64,000 bases of DNA from Vreelandella neptunia (GTDB lineage Bacteria; Pseudomonadota; Gammaproteobacteria; Pseudomonadales; Halomonadaceae): assembly GCF_000712975.1 (NCBI RefSeq), contig NZ_JHQL01000005.1, forward strand, positions 1 to 64,000, read 5' to 3'. Below, piece by piece: positions 1-10,160 of the stretch; position 1 is the first letter of the stretch; each line of letters begins with the position of its first letter. Position numbers and translations under genes: made by a program. A model generated the notes under the pieces. It saw only the letters and a program-made list of their open reading frames with translations, did no database searches and was not told the DNA's origin.

Positions 1-100
1 ATCACCGCTGGTAACGCTGTGCGTCCCCGGCAGCGGATGCGTACTTTACGGATTCGCTGCCGTCTTGGCAAGTGGTTTTTTGAGAAAGTTATCGAAAACG
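1..100. other. Intergenic edge with hairpin downstream of tyrS
   Basis: No gene is visible in these first 100 bases. Bases 28-35 (CGGCAGCG) and 55-62 (CGCTGCCG) form a perfect 8-bp inverted repeat downstream of tyrS. There is no T-run on the tyrS strand, so it is not a classic intrinsic terminator; it may be a 3' end processing or stability hairpin. Confidence 0.4.
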
Positions 101-1300
101 TTAGGTAAGCGTCACACGAGCATAACGTTTCTTACCTGCCTGGATAACGTAGGCGCTACCCGTCGCCAGCATCGTGTCTTGGGCAACAACATCCCCATCT
201 ACTTTCACACTACCGTTTTTCAACATATCTTTGGCTTGGGCACTGTTCTTGGTAAGGCCAGAGCGGTTGAGTACTGCCGCGATAGGCGCCTGCTCATTGC
301 CTTCAAAATCCACCTCTACTTCAGGCAGGTCTTCCGGCAACTCGCCTTCCGCTAACTGATTACCCGCTGACTTGTGCGCATTAGCGGCCGCTTCCTCTCC
401 GTGATAACGAGCGATAAGCTCACGGGCTAGCTCCATTTTCACGTCACGCGGGTTAGCCCCTTGTTCTACGCCTTGCTTGAGTGCCTCAATCTCTTCGTTG
501 GATTTCAAAGAAAGCAGCTCAAAGTAGCGCCACATTAAACTATCGGGCATCGATACTAATTTATTGAACATAGAGCCAGGCGCTTCATCGACACCTACAT
601 AGTTACCCAACGACTTGGACATCTTCTGTACGCCGTCCAACCCTTCGAGCAACGGCATGGTAATCACAACCTGAGGCTCTTGCCCGAAGTGCTTTTGAAT
701 TTCCCGGCCCATCAGCAGGTTAAATTTCTGATCGGTGCCGCCAAGCTCAACATCTGCTTCAAGCGCGACAGAGTCGTAGCCTTGGACGAGCGGGTAGAGA
801 AACTCGTGAATCGCGATTGATTGATTCGCCTTATAGCGTTTTTCAAAGTCATCACGTTCCAACATCCGTGCCACCGTGCTTTGCGCCGCTAGCTCAATCA
901 TTTTGGCGGCGCTTAGCTCACCAAACCATTCAGCGTTAAAGCGCACCTCAGTCTTTTCGGGATCAAGGATTTTAAATACCTGCTCTTTATAGGTCTCGGC
1001 ATTAGCCTTTACATCAGCTTCGGTGAGCGGTTTGCGCGTGACGTTCTTTCCCGTGGGGTCACCTATACGTCCGGTGAAATCGCCGATCAGAAAAATAACC
1101 GTGTGGCCGAGATCCTGGAACTGACGCATTTTTGTCAGTAGTACACTGTGGCCCAGGTGCAAATCAGGGGCTGTCGGATCAAACCCTGCTTTAATACGTA
1201 GCTTACGGCCAGACGCCAGCTTTTTCTTTAGCTCATCCTCTACCAGGATTTCATGCGTACCTCGCGACAGTAGCGCTAACGCCTGATCCACCTCACTCAT
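101..1300 (-). CDS. tyrS: Tyrosyl-tRNA synthetase
   Basis: Charges tRNA-Tyr with tyrosine in the cytoplasm. The 399-residue protein has the class I Rossmann signature HLGH at residues 48-51 and a KMSKS loop near residue 228 ([11 protein letters not shown]), followed by a C-terminal S4-like RNA-binding domain (about 335-395). The length and S4 tail fit the TyrRS clade often called TyrZ or type 2. The start ATG is preceded by GAGAGG. It is divergent from anmK across about 100 bp, as in several gammaproteobacteria. Identity is secure from the motifs. Confidence 0.95.
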   Translation of the reverse strand: MSEVDQALALLSRGTHEILVEDELKKKLASGRKLRIKAGFDPTAPDLHLGHSVLLTKMRQFQDLGHTVIFLIGDFTGRIGDPTGKNVTRKPLTEADVKANAETYKEQVFKILDPEKTEVRFNAEWFGELSAAKMIELAAQSTVARMLERDDFEKRYKANQSIAIHEFLYPLVQGYDSVALEADVELGGTDQKFNLLMGREIQKHFGQEPQVVITMPLLEGLDGVQKMSKSLGNYVGVDEAPGSMFNKLVSMPDSLMWRYFELLSLKSNEEIEALKQGVEQGANPRDVKMELARELIARYHGEEAAANAHKSAGNQLAEGELPEDLPEVEVDFEGNEQAPIAAVLNRSGLTKNSAQAKDMLKNGSVKVDGDVVAQDTMLATGSAYVIQAGKKRYARVTLT

Positions 1301-1404
1301 TGCCTCTCTCCATGTAATATATAGCCGTTATAGGCGTCAGTTATTGAGTAATAGGCGATGTTACCATGACCTATCGCGCTGGTTGAGCCTTCACTACGTT
1401 TTGG

Positions 1405-2559
1405 ATGAACCGCTTTATGAAAATGCCCCCCACTGCACTGCCGTCGTACTATATTGGCTTAATGTCGGGCACTAGCCTGGATGGTGTCGATGCCGCACTG
1501 GTTGCGATAGGGCCTGATTCACCTCCTGTGCTTATTGCTACACATGCGGCACCAATGCCACCGCCGCTCCATCACCTATTATTAACCCTGTGCCATGCTG
1601 AGCGGGTGAGCTTTGCAGAGCTTGCACAAGCTGAAAGCGCATTTTGCAGGCTACAAGCTGACGCCGTAAAAGCACTGTTGGACCGAGAGGGCATCACCGC
1701 TGAACACATTCACGCCATCGGTAGCCACGGTCAGACTATCGAACATGCTCCAAGTGGCCATCATGGTGGCCCCGCCTATACGCTGCAGCTTGATAACCCT
1801 AGCCTGCTGGCCGAGTTAACCGGCTGCACCGTGGTGGCTGACTTTCGCCGACGAGACTTAGCCGCAGGCGGACAAGCCGCACCGTTAGCACCAGCCTTCC
1901 ATCAAGCTCTGTTTGGTCGCCAAGAAGGTGAGCAGCTTGTTTTAAACCTAGGGGGCTTTGCCAATCTGACGTGGCTACCCAGCGACATCCACATTTCTGT
2001 GATTGGTTTTGATACAGGGCCTGCCAATGTGCTGCTGGATACCTGGTTTGCAAAGCATCACAACGGACGTTTTGATCACGATGGCGCATGGGCGGCTAGC
2101 GGACAGGTTGACCAAGCGCTATTAAATCGCCTGCTTAGCGAGCCATTTTTTCAACAATTGCCACCGCGCAGTACCGGGAGGGAGCTTTTCCACTTGGCGT
2201 GGCTAGAAAAACAGTTAACGGGCCATGAAATGGCTAACGACGTACAAGCAACGTTGGCAGAGCTAACCGCGATAAGCGTTACCCAGGGAATCCAGCAACT
2301 GCCGTTAAGCCACAATGACATCACATTAATGGCTTGCGGCGGCGGTGCTCACAACACGTATTTAATGGCAAGACTTGCAACTCAGCTGCCTAACGCGGTG
2401 TTTAAGTCTTCTGCCGACTTTGGATGGCCCGAAGACTGGATCGAGGCAGGTGCTTTTGCCTGGCTAGCCCATCAACGTTTACACGGCCTGCCCGGCAATT
2501 TACCTTCCGTCACCGGCGCCAACGGTCCGCGGGTTTTGGGTGGCATTTACGCCTCTTAA
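1405..2559 (+). CDS. anmK: Anhydro-N-acetylmuramic acid kinase
   Basis: Phosphorylates and opens 1,6-anhydro-MurNAc to MurNAc-6-phosphate during peptidoglycan recycling. The 384-residue length is slightly long for the family. The ATP-binding GLMSGTSLDGVDAAL motif sits near residues 18-32 and GSHGQTIEH near 110, with a glycine-rich CGGGAHN segment late in the protein. No clear Shine-Dalgarno site precedes the first ATG (1405); an in-frame ATG at 1417 would remove four residues. It is a single gene, convergent with pilT. Family identity is firm and the start is less so. Confidence 0.93.
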   Translation: MNRFMKMPPTALPSYYIGLMSGTSLDGVDAALVAIGPDSPPVLIATHAAPMPPPLHHLLLTLCHAERVSFAELAQAESAFCRLQADAVKALLDREGITAEHIHAIGSHGQTIEHAPSGHHGGPAYTLQLDNPSLLAELTGCTVVADFRRRDLAAGGQAAPLAPAFHQALFGRQEGEQLVLNLGGFANLTWLPSDIHISVIGFDTGPANVLLDTWFAKHHNGRFDHDGAWAASGQVDQALLNRLLSEPFFQQLPPRSTGRELFHLAWLEKQLTGHEMANDVQATLAELTAISVTQGIQQLPLSHNDITLMACGGGAHNTYLMARLATQLPNAVFKSSADFGWPEDWIEAGAFAWLAHQRLHGLPGNLPSVTGANGPRVLGGIYAS

Positions 2560-2594
2560 CCTGGGTCAGCATTACCCAACATGGCACACGCATG

Positions 2595-3638
2595 TTAGTC
2601 ATCGCTTAACGCGAGTGTGCCTTTGGCCTGCGCTTGCGCATCTTCCATACTCACCACACCCTCTTTAACAAGCTTCGCAAGCGATGCATTTAACGTTTGC
2701 ATGCCAAGATTGCCTCCGGTCTGAATAGCAGAGTAAATTTGAGCCACTTTATCTTCACGGATTAAGTTTCGTACTGCAGCAGTGGCAATTAATATTTCAT
2801 GCGCAGCGATACGCCCGCCACCCTGGCGTTTTAATAATGTCTGGGAGATTACCGCCTGCAGCGACTCAGACAACATTGAGCGCACCATCGATTTCTCTTC
2901 GCCGGGAAACACATCGACAATGCGGTCAATCGTTTTCGCCGCAGATGTTGTATGCAGCGTACCAAACACCAAGTGGCCGGTTTCAGCAGCCGTCAGCGCC
3001 AGACGAATAGTTTCTAGATCCCTTAGTTCGCCAACCAAAATAACATCCGGATCTTCACGCAACGCACCGCGCAATGCAGCAGTGAAGCTGCGCGTATCCC
3101 GATGCACTTCACGCTGATTGATTAAACAGCGCTTGCTGGTATGCACAAACTCGACAGGGTCTTCGATGGTTAAAATATGCTCAAACCGGTGGTCGTTAAT
3201 ATAATCAATCATGGCCGCCAGTGTGGTGCTTTTGCCTGAGCCCGTCGGCCCAGTCACCAACACTAACCCCCTTGGCAGCATGGCCAGTCGCTCGAACACG
3301 TCTCCCATTCCCAAAGTGCGCATTGAAAGCACGTCATTAGGAATAGTACGAAACACCGCGCCAGCCCCCCTAGCTTGATGAAATGCATTAACACGGAACC
3401 GAGCAACCCCGGATACTTCAAATGAAAAATCGGCTTCTAAATGCTCTTCATAGTCTCGACGCTGCTGCTCATTCATAATGTCAAAAATCAGGCGGCAAAC
3501 GTCACTATTGTCCATCGCGGGTACATTAAGCCGACGAATATCGCCATCAACACGTATCATAGGAGGAAGACCGGCAGAAAGGTGCAGGTCAGATGCATTC
3601 TGCTTTGCCGAGAATGCTAGCAGTTCGGTAATATCCAT
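2595..3638 (-). CDS. pilT: Type IV pilus retraction ATPase PilT
   Basis: Hexameric cytoplasmic ATPase that powers type IV pilus retraction (twitching). The product is 347 residues and begins MDITELLAFSAKQNASDLHL, matching the PilT N-terminus. Walker A GPTGSGKST is at 130-138, followed by a Walker B/Asp box region (DPDVILVGELRD) and the His-box GHLVFGTLHT. I placed the start at 3638 rather than the longer open frame to 3803, because AGAG precedes this ATG and the extra 55 residues do not resemble the family. It is divergent from yggS (34 bp). The same pilT/yggS/proC arrangement is known in Pseudomonas. No pilU follows in the window. Confidence 0.94.
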   Translation of the reverse strand: MDITELLAFSAKQNASDLHLSAGLPPMIRVDGDIRRLNVPAMDNSDVCRLIFDIMNEQQRRDYEEHLEADFSFEVSGVARFRVNAFHQARGAGAVFRTIPNDVLSMRTLGMGDVFERLAMLPRGLVLVTGPTGSGKSTTLAAMIDYINDHRFEHILTIEDPVEFVHTSKRCLINQREVHRDTRSFTAALRGALREDPDVILVGELRDLETIRLALTAAETGHLVFGTLHTTSAAKTIDRIVDVFPGEEKSMVRSMLSESLQAVISQTLLKRQGGGRIAAHEILIATAAVRNLIREDKVAQIYSAIQTGGNLGMQTLNASLAKLVKEGVVSMEDAQAQAKGTLALSDD

Positions 3639-3672
3639 CTCTCTTTTCCCAGCAGCGGTAAGGTGCTTGAGT

Positions 3673-4389
3673 ATGACAGACAATGCGCTTCCCACGTCAC
3701 TCGACCAGGCACGCGAACGCCTGAATAACGCATTAAAAATGGCTGAACGCCCCCTCAATAGTGCAACGCTGCTAGCCGTTAGTAAAACAAAGCCCGCCGC
3801 CATGATTCGCCAAGCCTGGCAGCATGGGCAACGTGAATTCGGCGAAAACTATTTACAAGAAGCACTTGAAAAACAAGCTGAGCTGGCTGATTTAGAGGCT
3901 ATTGTGTGGCATTTTATTGGTCCACTACAGTCCAACAAAACACGCGCAGTGGCAGAGAACTTCGCCTGGGTGCATAGCGTTGACCGCTTAAAAATCGCCA
4001 AACGGCTTAGTGAACAACGCCCGAAGCATTTACCTCCGCTCAATATTTGCTTGCAAGTCAATATTAGCCGCGAGGACTCGAAATCGGGTGTAATGCCTGA
4101 TGAAGTCATGTCTCTTGCAAACGAAGTAGCCACCCTGCCACATATTAAACTGCGTGGGCTCATGGCAATTCCTGCTCCAGCCAACAGCCTTGAAGAGCAG
4201 CGGGTACCACTTGCAGCATTGCGCCAACTTTTGAAAGACCTTCAGGCAGCACTACCTAACGCCCCCTTGGATACGCTATCAATGGGGATGAGCGACGACC
4301 TAGAAGCCGCTGTTTTAGAAGGCGCAACGCTGGTACGTTTGGGAACCGCGATCTTTGGCGCACGTAGCACACAGCGTATTGCTCAGTAG
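3673..4389 (+). CDS. yggS: YggS-family PLP homeostasis protein
   Basis: Single-domain TIM-barrel protein that binds pyridoxal phosphate and balances vitamin B6 and amino-acid pools (PLPBP/COG0325 family). It has 238 residues. The cofactor lysine is K38 in LLAVSKTKP, followed by FGENYLQEA and the phosphate-binding SMGMSDDLEAAV near the C-terminus. The start at 3673 is preferred over upstream in-frame codons, which lie inside divergent pilT. It leads the yggS-proC-yggT-metX-metW cluster. No enzymatic reaction is known for the family. Confidence 0.93.
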   Translation: MTDNALPTSLDQARERLNNALKMAERPLNSATLLAVSKTKPAAMIRQAWQHGQREFGENYLQEALEKQAELADLEAIVWHFIGPLQSNKTRAVAENFAWVHSVDRLKIAKRLSEQRPKHLPPLNICLQVNISREDSKSGVMPDEVMSLANEVATLPHIKLRGLMAIPAPANSLEEQRVPLAALRQLLKDLQAALPNAPLDTLSMGMSDDLEAAVLEGATLVRLGTAIFGARSTQRIAQ

Positions 4390-4466
4390 CGTGCTTGAAA
4401 GAGCGTTACCACGACTGACACCCCATGCTGCCCAATGCAGCTTTTTTGCGAAAAAAGGATACCCAC

Positions 4467-5291
4467 ATGGCGAGCAAGATTACCTTCATTGGCGCAGGCA
4501 ACATGGCCAGCGCCATTATCGGCGGCCTCATCGATAGTGGTGTGTCTCCTAGCGACATCACGGCCACCGCCCCTAGCGAAAGTGAGTTAGCGCCCCTTAA
4601 AGCGCGTTTAGGAATTAACACTAATACCGATAACAACGCAGCCATTGCAAACGCTGACGTGGTAGTACTTGCGGTAAAACCACAGATTATGCGCGGTGTA
4701 TGTGAAGCAATGCGCGATAGTGTGCAACAACAAGCGCCACTGATTATTTCCATTGCCGCAGGTTTAGATGCAGCCACCATTGATCAGTGGCTAGGCGGCC
4801 AGAACGCGCTGGTTCGCTGCATGCCCAACACCCCCTCATTAGTCGGCATCGGTGCTAGCGGCTTATATGCTAATAGCGCGGTGAGTGAGGAACAGCGCGC
4901 GCTAGCAACACAGCTTATGGAAGCCGTTGGCATTGTTGAGTGGGTCGAAGAAGAGCGCCTGCTTGACGCCGTTACGGCCGTTTCAGGCAGCGCGCCGGCT
5001 TATTTCTTTTTAATGTTTGAGGCGATGGAAGAAGCCGCTGTCAAACTTGGCCTGCCTGCTGCCACGGCGCGACGTCTAGCTATTCAAACGGCGCTAGGCG
5101 CCGCTACCATGGCCCAGCGCAGCGATAAAGACCCAGCCACACTTAAACAAAATGTTATGTCGCCCGGTGGCACAACAGAACGAGCAATTCAGCATATGGA
5201 AGATGCACAGCTACGCGCTACCATCGCCGACGCTATGCAAGCCTGTGCCCAACGCGCAGACGCCATGTCCAAGGAACTGAGCGCCAACTAA
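4467..5291 (+). CDS. proC: Pyrroline-5-carboxylate reductase
   Basis: Catalyses the last step of proline synthesis, NAD(P)H-dependent reduction of pyrroline-5-carboxylate. The 274-residue protein opens with the Rossmann motif FIGAGNMASAIIGGL and carries the family signature AVSGSAPAYFF plus VMSPGGTTERAI in the C-terminal dimerisation domain. The ATG at 4467 has AAGGAT 6 bases upstream. The longer frame beginning at 4425 adds 14 residues with no family match. It follows yggS by 77 bp and precedes yggT by 29 bp. Confidence 0.95.
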   Translation: MASKITFIGAGNMASAIIGGLIDSGVSPSDITATAPSESELAPLKARLGINTNTDNNAAIANADVVVLAVKPQIMRGVCEAMRDSVQQQAPLIISIAAGLDAATIDQWLGGQNALVRCMPNTPSLVGIGASGLYANSAVSEEQRALATQLMEAVGIVEWVEEERLLDAVTAVSGSAPAYFFLMFEAMEEAAVKLGLPAATARRLAIQTALGAATMAQRSDKDPATLKQNVMSPGGTTERAIQHMEDAQLRATIADAMQACAQRADAMSKELSAN

Positions 5292-5320
5292 ATACGCAAC
5301 TTTGCAACGGAGAGGCAGCA

Positions 5321-5914
5321 ATGGGTAGTCAAGTGGGCAGTGCCGGGTTAATGCTCGTTAACTCGTTAATTAATATTTACTTATTCTTACTGATGCTGCG
5401 CTTTTTGCTGCAGGCATCGCGGGCCGATTATTACAACCCGCTTAGCCAATCAGTGGTTAAAATCACCCAGCCTGTCGTGGGGCTGTTTCAAGGCTTCTTG
5501 GGTCCTGTGGCTGGTCGCTTTGACCTTGCCACGCTAGCCGCTGGCTTTGTGCTGAAAGTGGTTAGTATGGTGGCCATTTTTATGGTGATTGGCGTTGGTA
5601 TGCCGCCTATTCCTGGCTTGCTGATCGCGGGCATTGCTGCGCTAGCCAATGCCATATTAAAGATCTATTTCTTTGCCATGATTGTGATGATCATTTTGAG
5701 CTGGGTAGCGCCGAATGCTAGTCACCCAGGTGCACTGTTGGTGATGCAGTTAGTCGAACCCATTATGGCACCTGTTCGGAAAGTTATTCCGCCATTGGGC
5801 ATGATCGACTTATCACCCATCGTGGTGTTTATTGCGATTAACTTAGTGGATGGCTTAGTGGTGGGGGCATTGATACGCGCTGCCGGCATCTCTGGCGCGT
5901 TGGTTGGACTTTAA
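5321..5914 (+). CDS. YggT family membrane protein
   Basis: Small integral membrane protein of the YggT family (COG0762), 197 residues, with two copies of the YggT domain. Each copy has a hydrophobic helix pair and a conserved turn (residues about 12-85 and 108-190; compare YYNPLSQSVVKITQPV with HPGALLVMQLVEPIMAPVRKVIPP). At least four transmembrane helices are visible. GGAGAGG lies just before the ATG. Function is not well established; links to cell division or membrane stress have been proposed. The position after proC is the usual one. Confidence 0.88.
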   Translation: MGSQVGSAGLMLVNSLINIYLFLLMLRFLLQASRADYYNPLSQSVVKITQPVVGLFQGFLGPVAGRFDLATLAAGFVLKVVSMVAIFMVIGVGMPPIPGLLIAGIAALANAILKIYFFAMIVMIILSWVAPNASHPGALLVMQLVEPIMAPVRKVIPPLGMIDLSPIVVFIAINLVDGLVVGALIRAAGISGALVGL

Positions 5915-5978
5915 CCGCGCACCCTCCCCCTTGGGTTCCTTTTAGCAGGATTTATTTTTTGCAGGACTAGCGCTTTCG

Positions 5979-7175
5979 ATGCCTGATTCAGACACTCTCG
6001 CTTTTGCAGACCGGCCGACGGACTCCGTCGGTCTCGTCACACCCCATGTAGCGAAATTTGATACGCCGCTTCCGCTTGCCTGTGGCAAAGTGCTGCCTGA
6101 GTACGAACTTATCTACGAAACCTACGGCACACTTAACGCAGCGCGCAGTAACGCTGTATTGATTTGCCATGCGTTATCAGGGCACCACCATGCAGCGGGT
6201 TACCATGGAGCCGAAGACCGCAAGCCAGGCTGGTGGGATGCCCATATCGGCCCCGGAAAATCGATCGATACCAATCGTTTCTTTGTTGTGTCGTTAAACA
6301 ACCTGGGGGGCTGCCATGGCAGCACAGGTCCCGTTAGCCACAACCCTGAAACAGGGCGCCAGTGGGGACCAGATTTCCCTATGGTCACCGTCAGTGACTG
6401 GGTAGCCAGCCAAGCTCGCTTAGCCGACCGTTTGGGTATTGAGCGCTGGGCTGCAGCAGTGGGCGGTAGCCTGGGGGGCATGCAGGTGCTTCAGTGGACA
6501 ATGACTTATCCTGAGCGTGTGGCCAATGCAGTAGTGATTGCCGCCACCCCCCGGCTTTCCGCGCAAAATATTGCCTTTAATGAAGTGGCTCGTCAGGCAA
6601 TTCGTTCTGACCCAGAGTTCTTCGACGGTTGGTATGCAGAGCACGACACGGTTCCCAAACGCGGCTTGAAACTAGCCCGTATGGTGGGCCACATTACCTA
6701 TCTCTCTGAAGATGCCATGGGCAGTAAATTTGGCCGAGACTTACGCAGCAACGATCTAAACTTTGGGTTTGATGTCGAGTTTCAGGTGGAGTCGTACTTA
6801 CGCTATCAGGGCGATACGTTCTCTACCGCCTTTGACGCAAACACCTATCTGTTGATGACGAAAGCCCTTGACTACTTTGACCCCGCAGCTACTCAGGCAG
6901 GCGACTTAGCCAACGCGCTAGCACCGGCGCAGTGTCCCTTTCTGGTGGTTAGCTTCACCACTGACTGGCGTTTCCCGCCTTCTCGCTCTCGAGAACTCGT
7001 CGATGCACTTACCCGCGCAGGCAAGCCCGTTAGCTATGCCAATATTGACTCACCTCACGGACATGATGCGTTCTTACTACCCGAACCGCGCTACCACGCC
7101 CTGTTCAGCGCTTTTATGAGTCGCGTAGCCCGAGAGCTGAATATCGTCGAAACAGCTGGGGAGGAGAGAGTGTAA
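5979..7175 (+). CDS. metX: Homoserine O-acyltransferase MetX
   Basis: Acylates homoserine in methionine biosynthesis. This is an alpha/beta hydrolase of 398 residues with the nucleophile elbow GGSLGG (Ser164), an acid in [11 protein letters not shown] and the catalytic His in [20 protein letters not shown] forms the oxyanion region. Many gammaproteobacterial MetX proteins use succinyl-CoA rather than acetyl-CoA, especially when paired with MetW, so the acyl donor cannot be fixed here. Its stop overlaps the metW start by one base (TAATG), implying translational coupling. Confidence 0.93.
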   Translation: MPDSDTLAFADRPTDSVGLVTPHVAKFDTPLPLACGKVLPEYELIYETYGTLNAARSNAVLICHALSGHHHAAGYHGAEDRKPGWWDAHIGPGKSIDTNRFFVVSLNNLGGCHGSTGPVSHNPETGRQWGPDFPMVTVSDWVASQARLADRLGIERWAAAVGGSLGGMQVLQWTMTYPERVANAVVIAATPRLSAQNIAFNEVARQAIRSDPEFFDGWYAEHDTVPKRGLKLARMVGHITYLSEDAMGSKFGRDLRSNDLNFGFDVEFQVESYLRYQGDTFSTAFDANTYLLMTKALDYFDPAATQAGDLANALAPAQCPFLVVSFTTDWRFPPSRSRELVDALTRAGKPVSYANIDSPHGHDAFLLPEPRYHALFSAFMSRVARELNIVETAGEERV

Positions 7176-7768
7176 TGCGCGCAGATCTTGAACTGATTTA
7201 CGACTGGGTGCCACAGGGCGCACACGTGCTGGATCTAGCCTGCGGCGATGGTGCCCTACTTGAACGTTTAGCTCAGGAAAAAAGTGTTACTGGCTACGGT
7301 TTAGAGATCGACCCCGACGGCATTACACAGTGTGTCGCCAGGGGCGTGAACGTTATTGAGCATAACCTCGATGATGGCCTGGGTAGTTTCTGCGACAACA
7401 GCTATGATCAAGTCATTATGACGCAAGCGCTTCAGGCGCTACGTCGTCCGGATAAAATGCTCGATGAAATGCTGCGCGTTGCAGAAGAAGGCATTATCAC
7501 TTTTCCTAATTTTGCTTATTGGCGCCACCGCATTCATCTTGGCCTACGTGGCTATATGCCGGTCTCTAAATCTCTGCCTCATGCTTGGTATGACACGCCC
7601 AACATCCACCTCTCCACCTTTAACGATTTCGAGCATCTGTGCCGTGAAAAAGGATTAGTGATTGTTGACCGCGCGGTAGGGGTTGGTGATCACAAAGGGC
7701 ACTGGACATCAAAGTGGTGGCCTAACCTGTTCGGTGAGATTGCCATTTTTAGGGTGCGCCGCCGCTAA
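7175..7768 (+). CDS. metW: Methionine biosynthesis protein MetW
   Basis: SAM-dependent methyltransferase-fold protein of 197 residues found next to metX. Motif I is VLDLACGDGALL at about residues 18-29. The family is thought to support or be required for MetX activity rather than to act as an ordinary methyltransferase. The ATG overlaps the metX stop and GGAGAG lies upstream inside metX. The protein ends in basic residues (FRVRRR). Confidence 0.92.
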   Translation: MRADLELIYDWVPQGAHVLDLACGDGALLERLAQEKSVTGYGLEIDPDGITQCVARGVNVIEHNLDDGLGSFCDNSYDQVIMTQALQALRRPDKMLDEMLRVAEEGIITFPNFAYWRHRIHLGLRGYMPVSKSLPHAWYDTPNIHLSTFNDFEHLCREKGLVIVDRAVGVGDHKGHWTSKWWPNLFGEIAIFRVRRR

Positions 7769-7816
7769 TTTAGCCTACGTCGTCCCGCTAACGCTATCTA
7801 ACAGAGGAAGCCTGCC

Positions 7817-8278
7817 ATGGTTTATCAAGTGTTACGCAGCACTACCTTACTTGTCACAATGCTTTTCTCGCTGCTCCTCGCCGCCCATACGGCAGCCGAG
7901 CAGCTAACACGGATAGGTGACTACGAAATCCATTACAGCGCCGTGGCCACTAGTTTTCTTACCCCAGAAGTTGCCCAAGCGCACGGCATTCAGCGCAGCG
8001 CAGGACACGGGCTGGTTAATGTGAGCGTACGCGAGCGCCAAGAGGATGGTGGCACCCGCGCCGTTAATGCCAGCGTGCAAGGGCATGTGACAGGTCTTGC
8101 CGATGCCCAAGAATCGCTAAGCTTTCGCACGGTACACGACGGCGATGCCACGTATCATTTAGCCACTTTTGCTCTTCGTCACGATGAACCCATGCGATTT
8201 AACTTGGACGTTCGCTACGACCGCAATGCCAGCCCTGAACGGGTCAGCTTTATTCAGCGTTTTTATATTGAGCGTTAA
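7817..8278 (+). CDS. DUF4426 periplasmic protein
   Basis: Exported protein of 153 residues. A Sec signal peptide covers about residues 1-28 (hydrophobic core LLVTMLFSLLLAAHTA, likely cleavage after AHTAA). The rest is a single beta-rich domain of the DUF4426 type, the usual gene after metW in Pseudomonas-like clusters. Function is unknown. AGAGGAAG precedes the ATG. Its stop overlaps the end of convergent sfsA (stop codons interleaved at 8275-8278), so no terminator separates the two genes. Confidence 0.85.
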   Translation: MVYQVLRSTTLLVTMLFSLLLAAHTAAEQLTRIGDYEIHYSAVATSFLTPEVAQAHGIQRSAGHGLVNVSVRERQEDGGTRAVNASVQGHVTGLADAQESLSFRTVHDGDATYHLATFALRHDEPMRFNLDVRYDRNASPERVSFIQRFYIER

Positions 8279-9003
8279 ATTCGCATCGGTAGCGGCCGCG
8301 CTAGGCGCACCGCTACCGGCACTCCTGCTTTCCAATCCAGCGTAACACCGTAAGCTAGCACCTCCACCCCAGCGTCTACCGCTTCAGCTAGCGCTACCGC
8401 ATAGATGGGATCAATATGGGCCGCTGGAGCTACATCGTGAATGCCTTCATGGGCAACACAAAATAGCAGAACGGCCCTTTTACCCTGCTCGGCAAGCGCA
8501 GTTAATGTATGCAAATGCTTAGTGCCCCTCACGCTGACCGAGTCAGGGAAATAACCATGACCATCGGCTTCTTTAAGGGTGACCTGCTTAACTTCAATAA
8601 AAGCCTCGCCCTTATCAGGATCGCTCAGCCGGAAATCAAGCCGTGCATCACTAACCTTCACTTCCCGTTTAAGCGTTTGATAGCCTGCCAAGGGGGTAAT
8701 GTCACCGACTAAAATTGCTTCTTCCACGATGCGGTTGGCGCGACCGGTGTGAACAGAAGCCAGGGCTAGGGAGCCATCTGGCTGCGGCAACTCAATCCAT
8801 TCCCAGGTCCAAACCAGCTTGCGTTTGGGGTTATCACTCGGCGACAGCCACACTCGACAACCAGGCACATTCACCGCCTTCATCGATCCGGTATTGGGGC
8901 AGTGGGCAACCACTTCCTCTCCACTCTCCAGCTGCACATCGGCTAGAAAGCGCTTGTAACGACGCAACAGCACTCCTGGCACCAACTCAGGATAAGTCGT
9001 CAT
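8275..9003 (-). CDS. sfsA: SfsA, sugar fermentation stimulation protein
   Basis: SfsA family protein of 242 residues, with an N-terminal OB-like segment and a C-terminal nuclease-like fold. Visible signatures are VAHCPNTGSMKA (about 32-43), a conserved RLDF segment and FIEVKQVTL (about 135-143), the latter resembling a PD-(D/E)XK core. In E. coli it was found as a factor raising maltose metabolism; the biochemical role is unclear. Its ATG overlaps the stop of the upstream aminotransferase (ATGA), so the two form one unit. Confidence 0.92.
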   Translation of the reverse strand: MTTYPELVPGVLLRRYKRFLADVQLESGEEVVAHCPNTGSMKAVNVPGCRVWLSPSDNPKRKLVWTWEWIELPQPDGSLALASVHTGRANRIVEEAILVGDITPLAGYQTLKREVKVSDARLDFRLSDPDKGEAFIEVKQVTLKEADGHGYFPDSVSVRGTKHLHTLTALAEQGKRAVLLFCVAHEGIHDVAPAAHIDPIYAVALAEAVDAGVEVLAYGVTLDWKAGVPVAVRLARPLPMRI

Positions 9004-10160
9004 AGTCGGCTCACGAAACGACCTATGCGTTCTACGGCTTCTTGCAAGCGTTCAACGCTGTTAGTAAAGGCGATGCGTACATGGTGCTCACCACCCTCTA
9101 CCGCAAAATCAATGCCTGGGGTAATCGCCACGTTCTCCTCTACCAGCAGTCGTTCACAGAACGCTTGGCTGTCACGGCTATAATGGGAAATATCCAACCA
9201 CAGATAAAATGCCCCTTGGGGCGGCATATCTGGCGCAAGCCCCAGCCGCGCTAGCCCATCCAACAAAACTTGGCGTCGCTGCTTGAGCGTTGCTCTGCGC
9301 GCTTCAAGAATGTCTCGACACAGGGGAGTAAAGGCAGCTAACGCCGCATGCTGGGAAGGCGTAGGCGCGGCAAGAAAGACGTTTTGCGCCAGTCTGGTAA
9401 GCGGCTCGACAGCATGTTCAGGTGCCACCAACCACCCCAAGCGCCAGCCCGTCATACCGAAATATTTTGAGAAGCTGTTAACCACAAAGGCTTGGTCAGA
9501 CAGTGATGTCGCCGATAGCGGCGCATCATCATAATTTAGGCCTTGATAAATCTCATCAACAATCACCTCACCGCCTTTCGCAGCAACGGTGTTAAATACT
9601 GCGGTTAAGGCCTCAGCGCCTAACGTGTGTCCCGTCGGATTAGACGGAGAGGCCAGCATGGCTAAGCACGTTTTAGCTTGCCAGTGCTGTTCAATCAGCG
9701 GCGCCGTTAACTGCCAACCACTTTGGCGTCCCACGGGAATAGCATCAATATCTGCGCCGGCTAGGGCCATAAAGTGACGATTGCACGGATAGTTAGGGTC
9801 AGCCATCAACACGCGGTCACCTGTTTCGACCAGTAATTGACTAGCCAGCAGCAGCGCACCAGAGGCCCCTGGAGTTACCAGAATACGTGCGGGATCAACA
9901 TGGGCATTAAAATGCTCGGCGTAATGGCCTGCAATGGCTTCCCGCAGCGACGCTAGCCCTGCCGCTGGTGTATAACGGGTTTTCCCAGAGGCCAACGCTT
10001 GTTGGCCCGCCTCGACAATCGGTGCTGGCGTCGAAAAATCAGGCTCACCAACCTCCAGGTGAATTACATCGTGGCCTTCAGCCTCTCGGGCCTGGGCCAT
10101 TTCTAATAAATGCATCACACGAAAAGGCGCAACGTGATTCACACGTGAATTCCAACCCAT
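9000..10160 (-). CDS. Class I/II PLP-dependent aminotransferase
   Basis: Fold-type I aminotransferase of 386 residues. The PLP lysine lies in NSFSKYFGMTGWRLGW, with the preceding cofactor motif VDEIYQGLNYD and N-terminal LEVGEPDFSTPAP. The C-terminal Arg motif is VRIAFTNSVERL. It resembles aspartate/alanine-type aminotransferases, but the substrate cannot be set from sequence. The start at 10160 has AAGGAA upstream; an 11-residue longer frame is possible but unlikely. Position between sfsA and dksA matches Pseudomonas. Confidence 0.88.
   Translation of the reverse strand: MGWNSRVNHVAPFRVMHLLEMAQAREAEGHDVIHLEVGEPDFSTPAPIVEAGQQALASGKTRYTPAAGLASLREAIAGHYAEHFNAHVDPARILVTPGASGALLLASQLLVETGDRVLMADPNYPCNRHFMALAGADIDAIPVGRQSGWQLTAPLIEQHWQAKTCLAMLASPSNPTGHTLGAEALTAVFNTVAAKGGEVIVDEIYQGLNYDDAPLSATSLSDQAFVVNSFSKYFGMTGWRLGWLVAPEHAVEPLTRLAQNVFLAAPTPSQHAALAAFTPLCRDILEARRATLKQRRQVLLDGLARLGLAPDMPPQGAFYLWLDISHYSRDSQAFCERLLVEENVAITPGIDFAVEGGEHHVRIAFTNSVERLQEAVERIGRFVSRL

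Noticed and set aside
3639..3803. N-terminal extension of pilT
   Set aside because: Extra residues do not match PilT and lie over the yggS start; the internal ATG has a ribosome site and the family N-terminus.
5915..5978. Possible SAM riboswitch before metX
   Set aside because: The 64-bp gap is too short and shows no riboswitch-like pairing.
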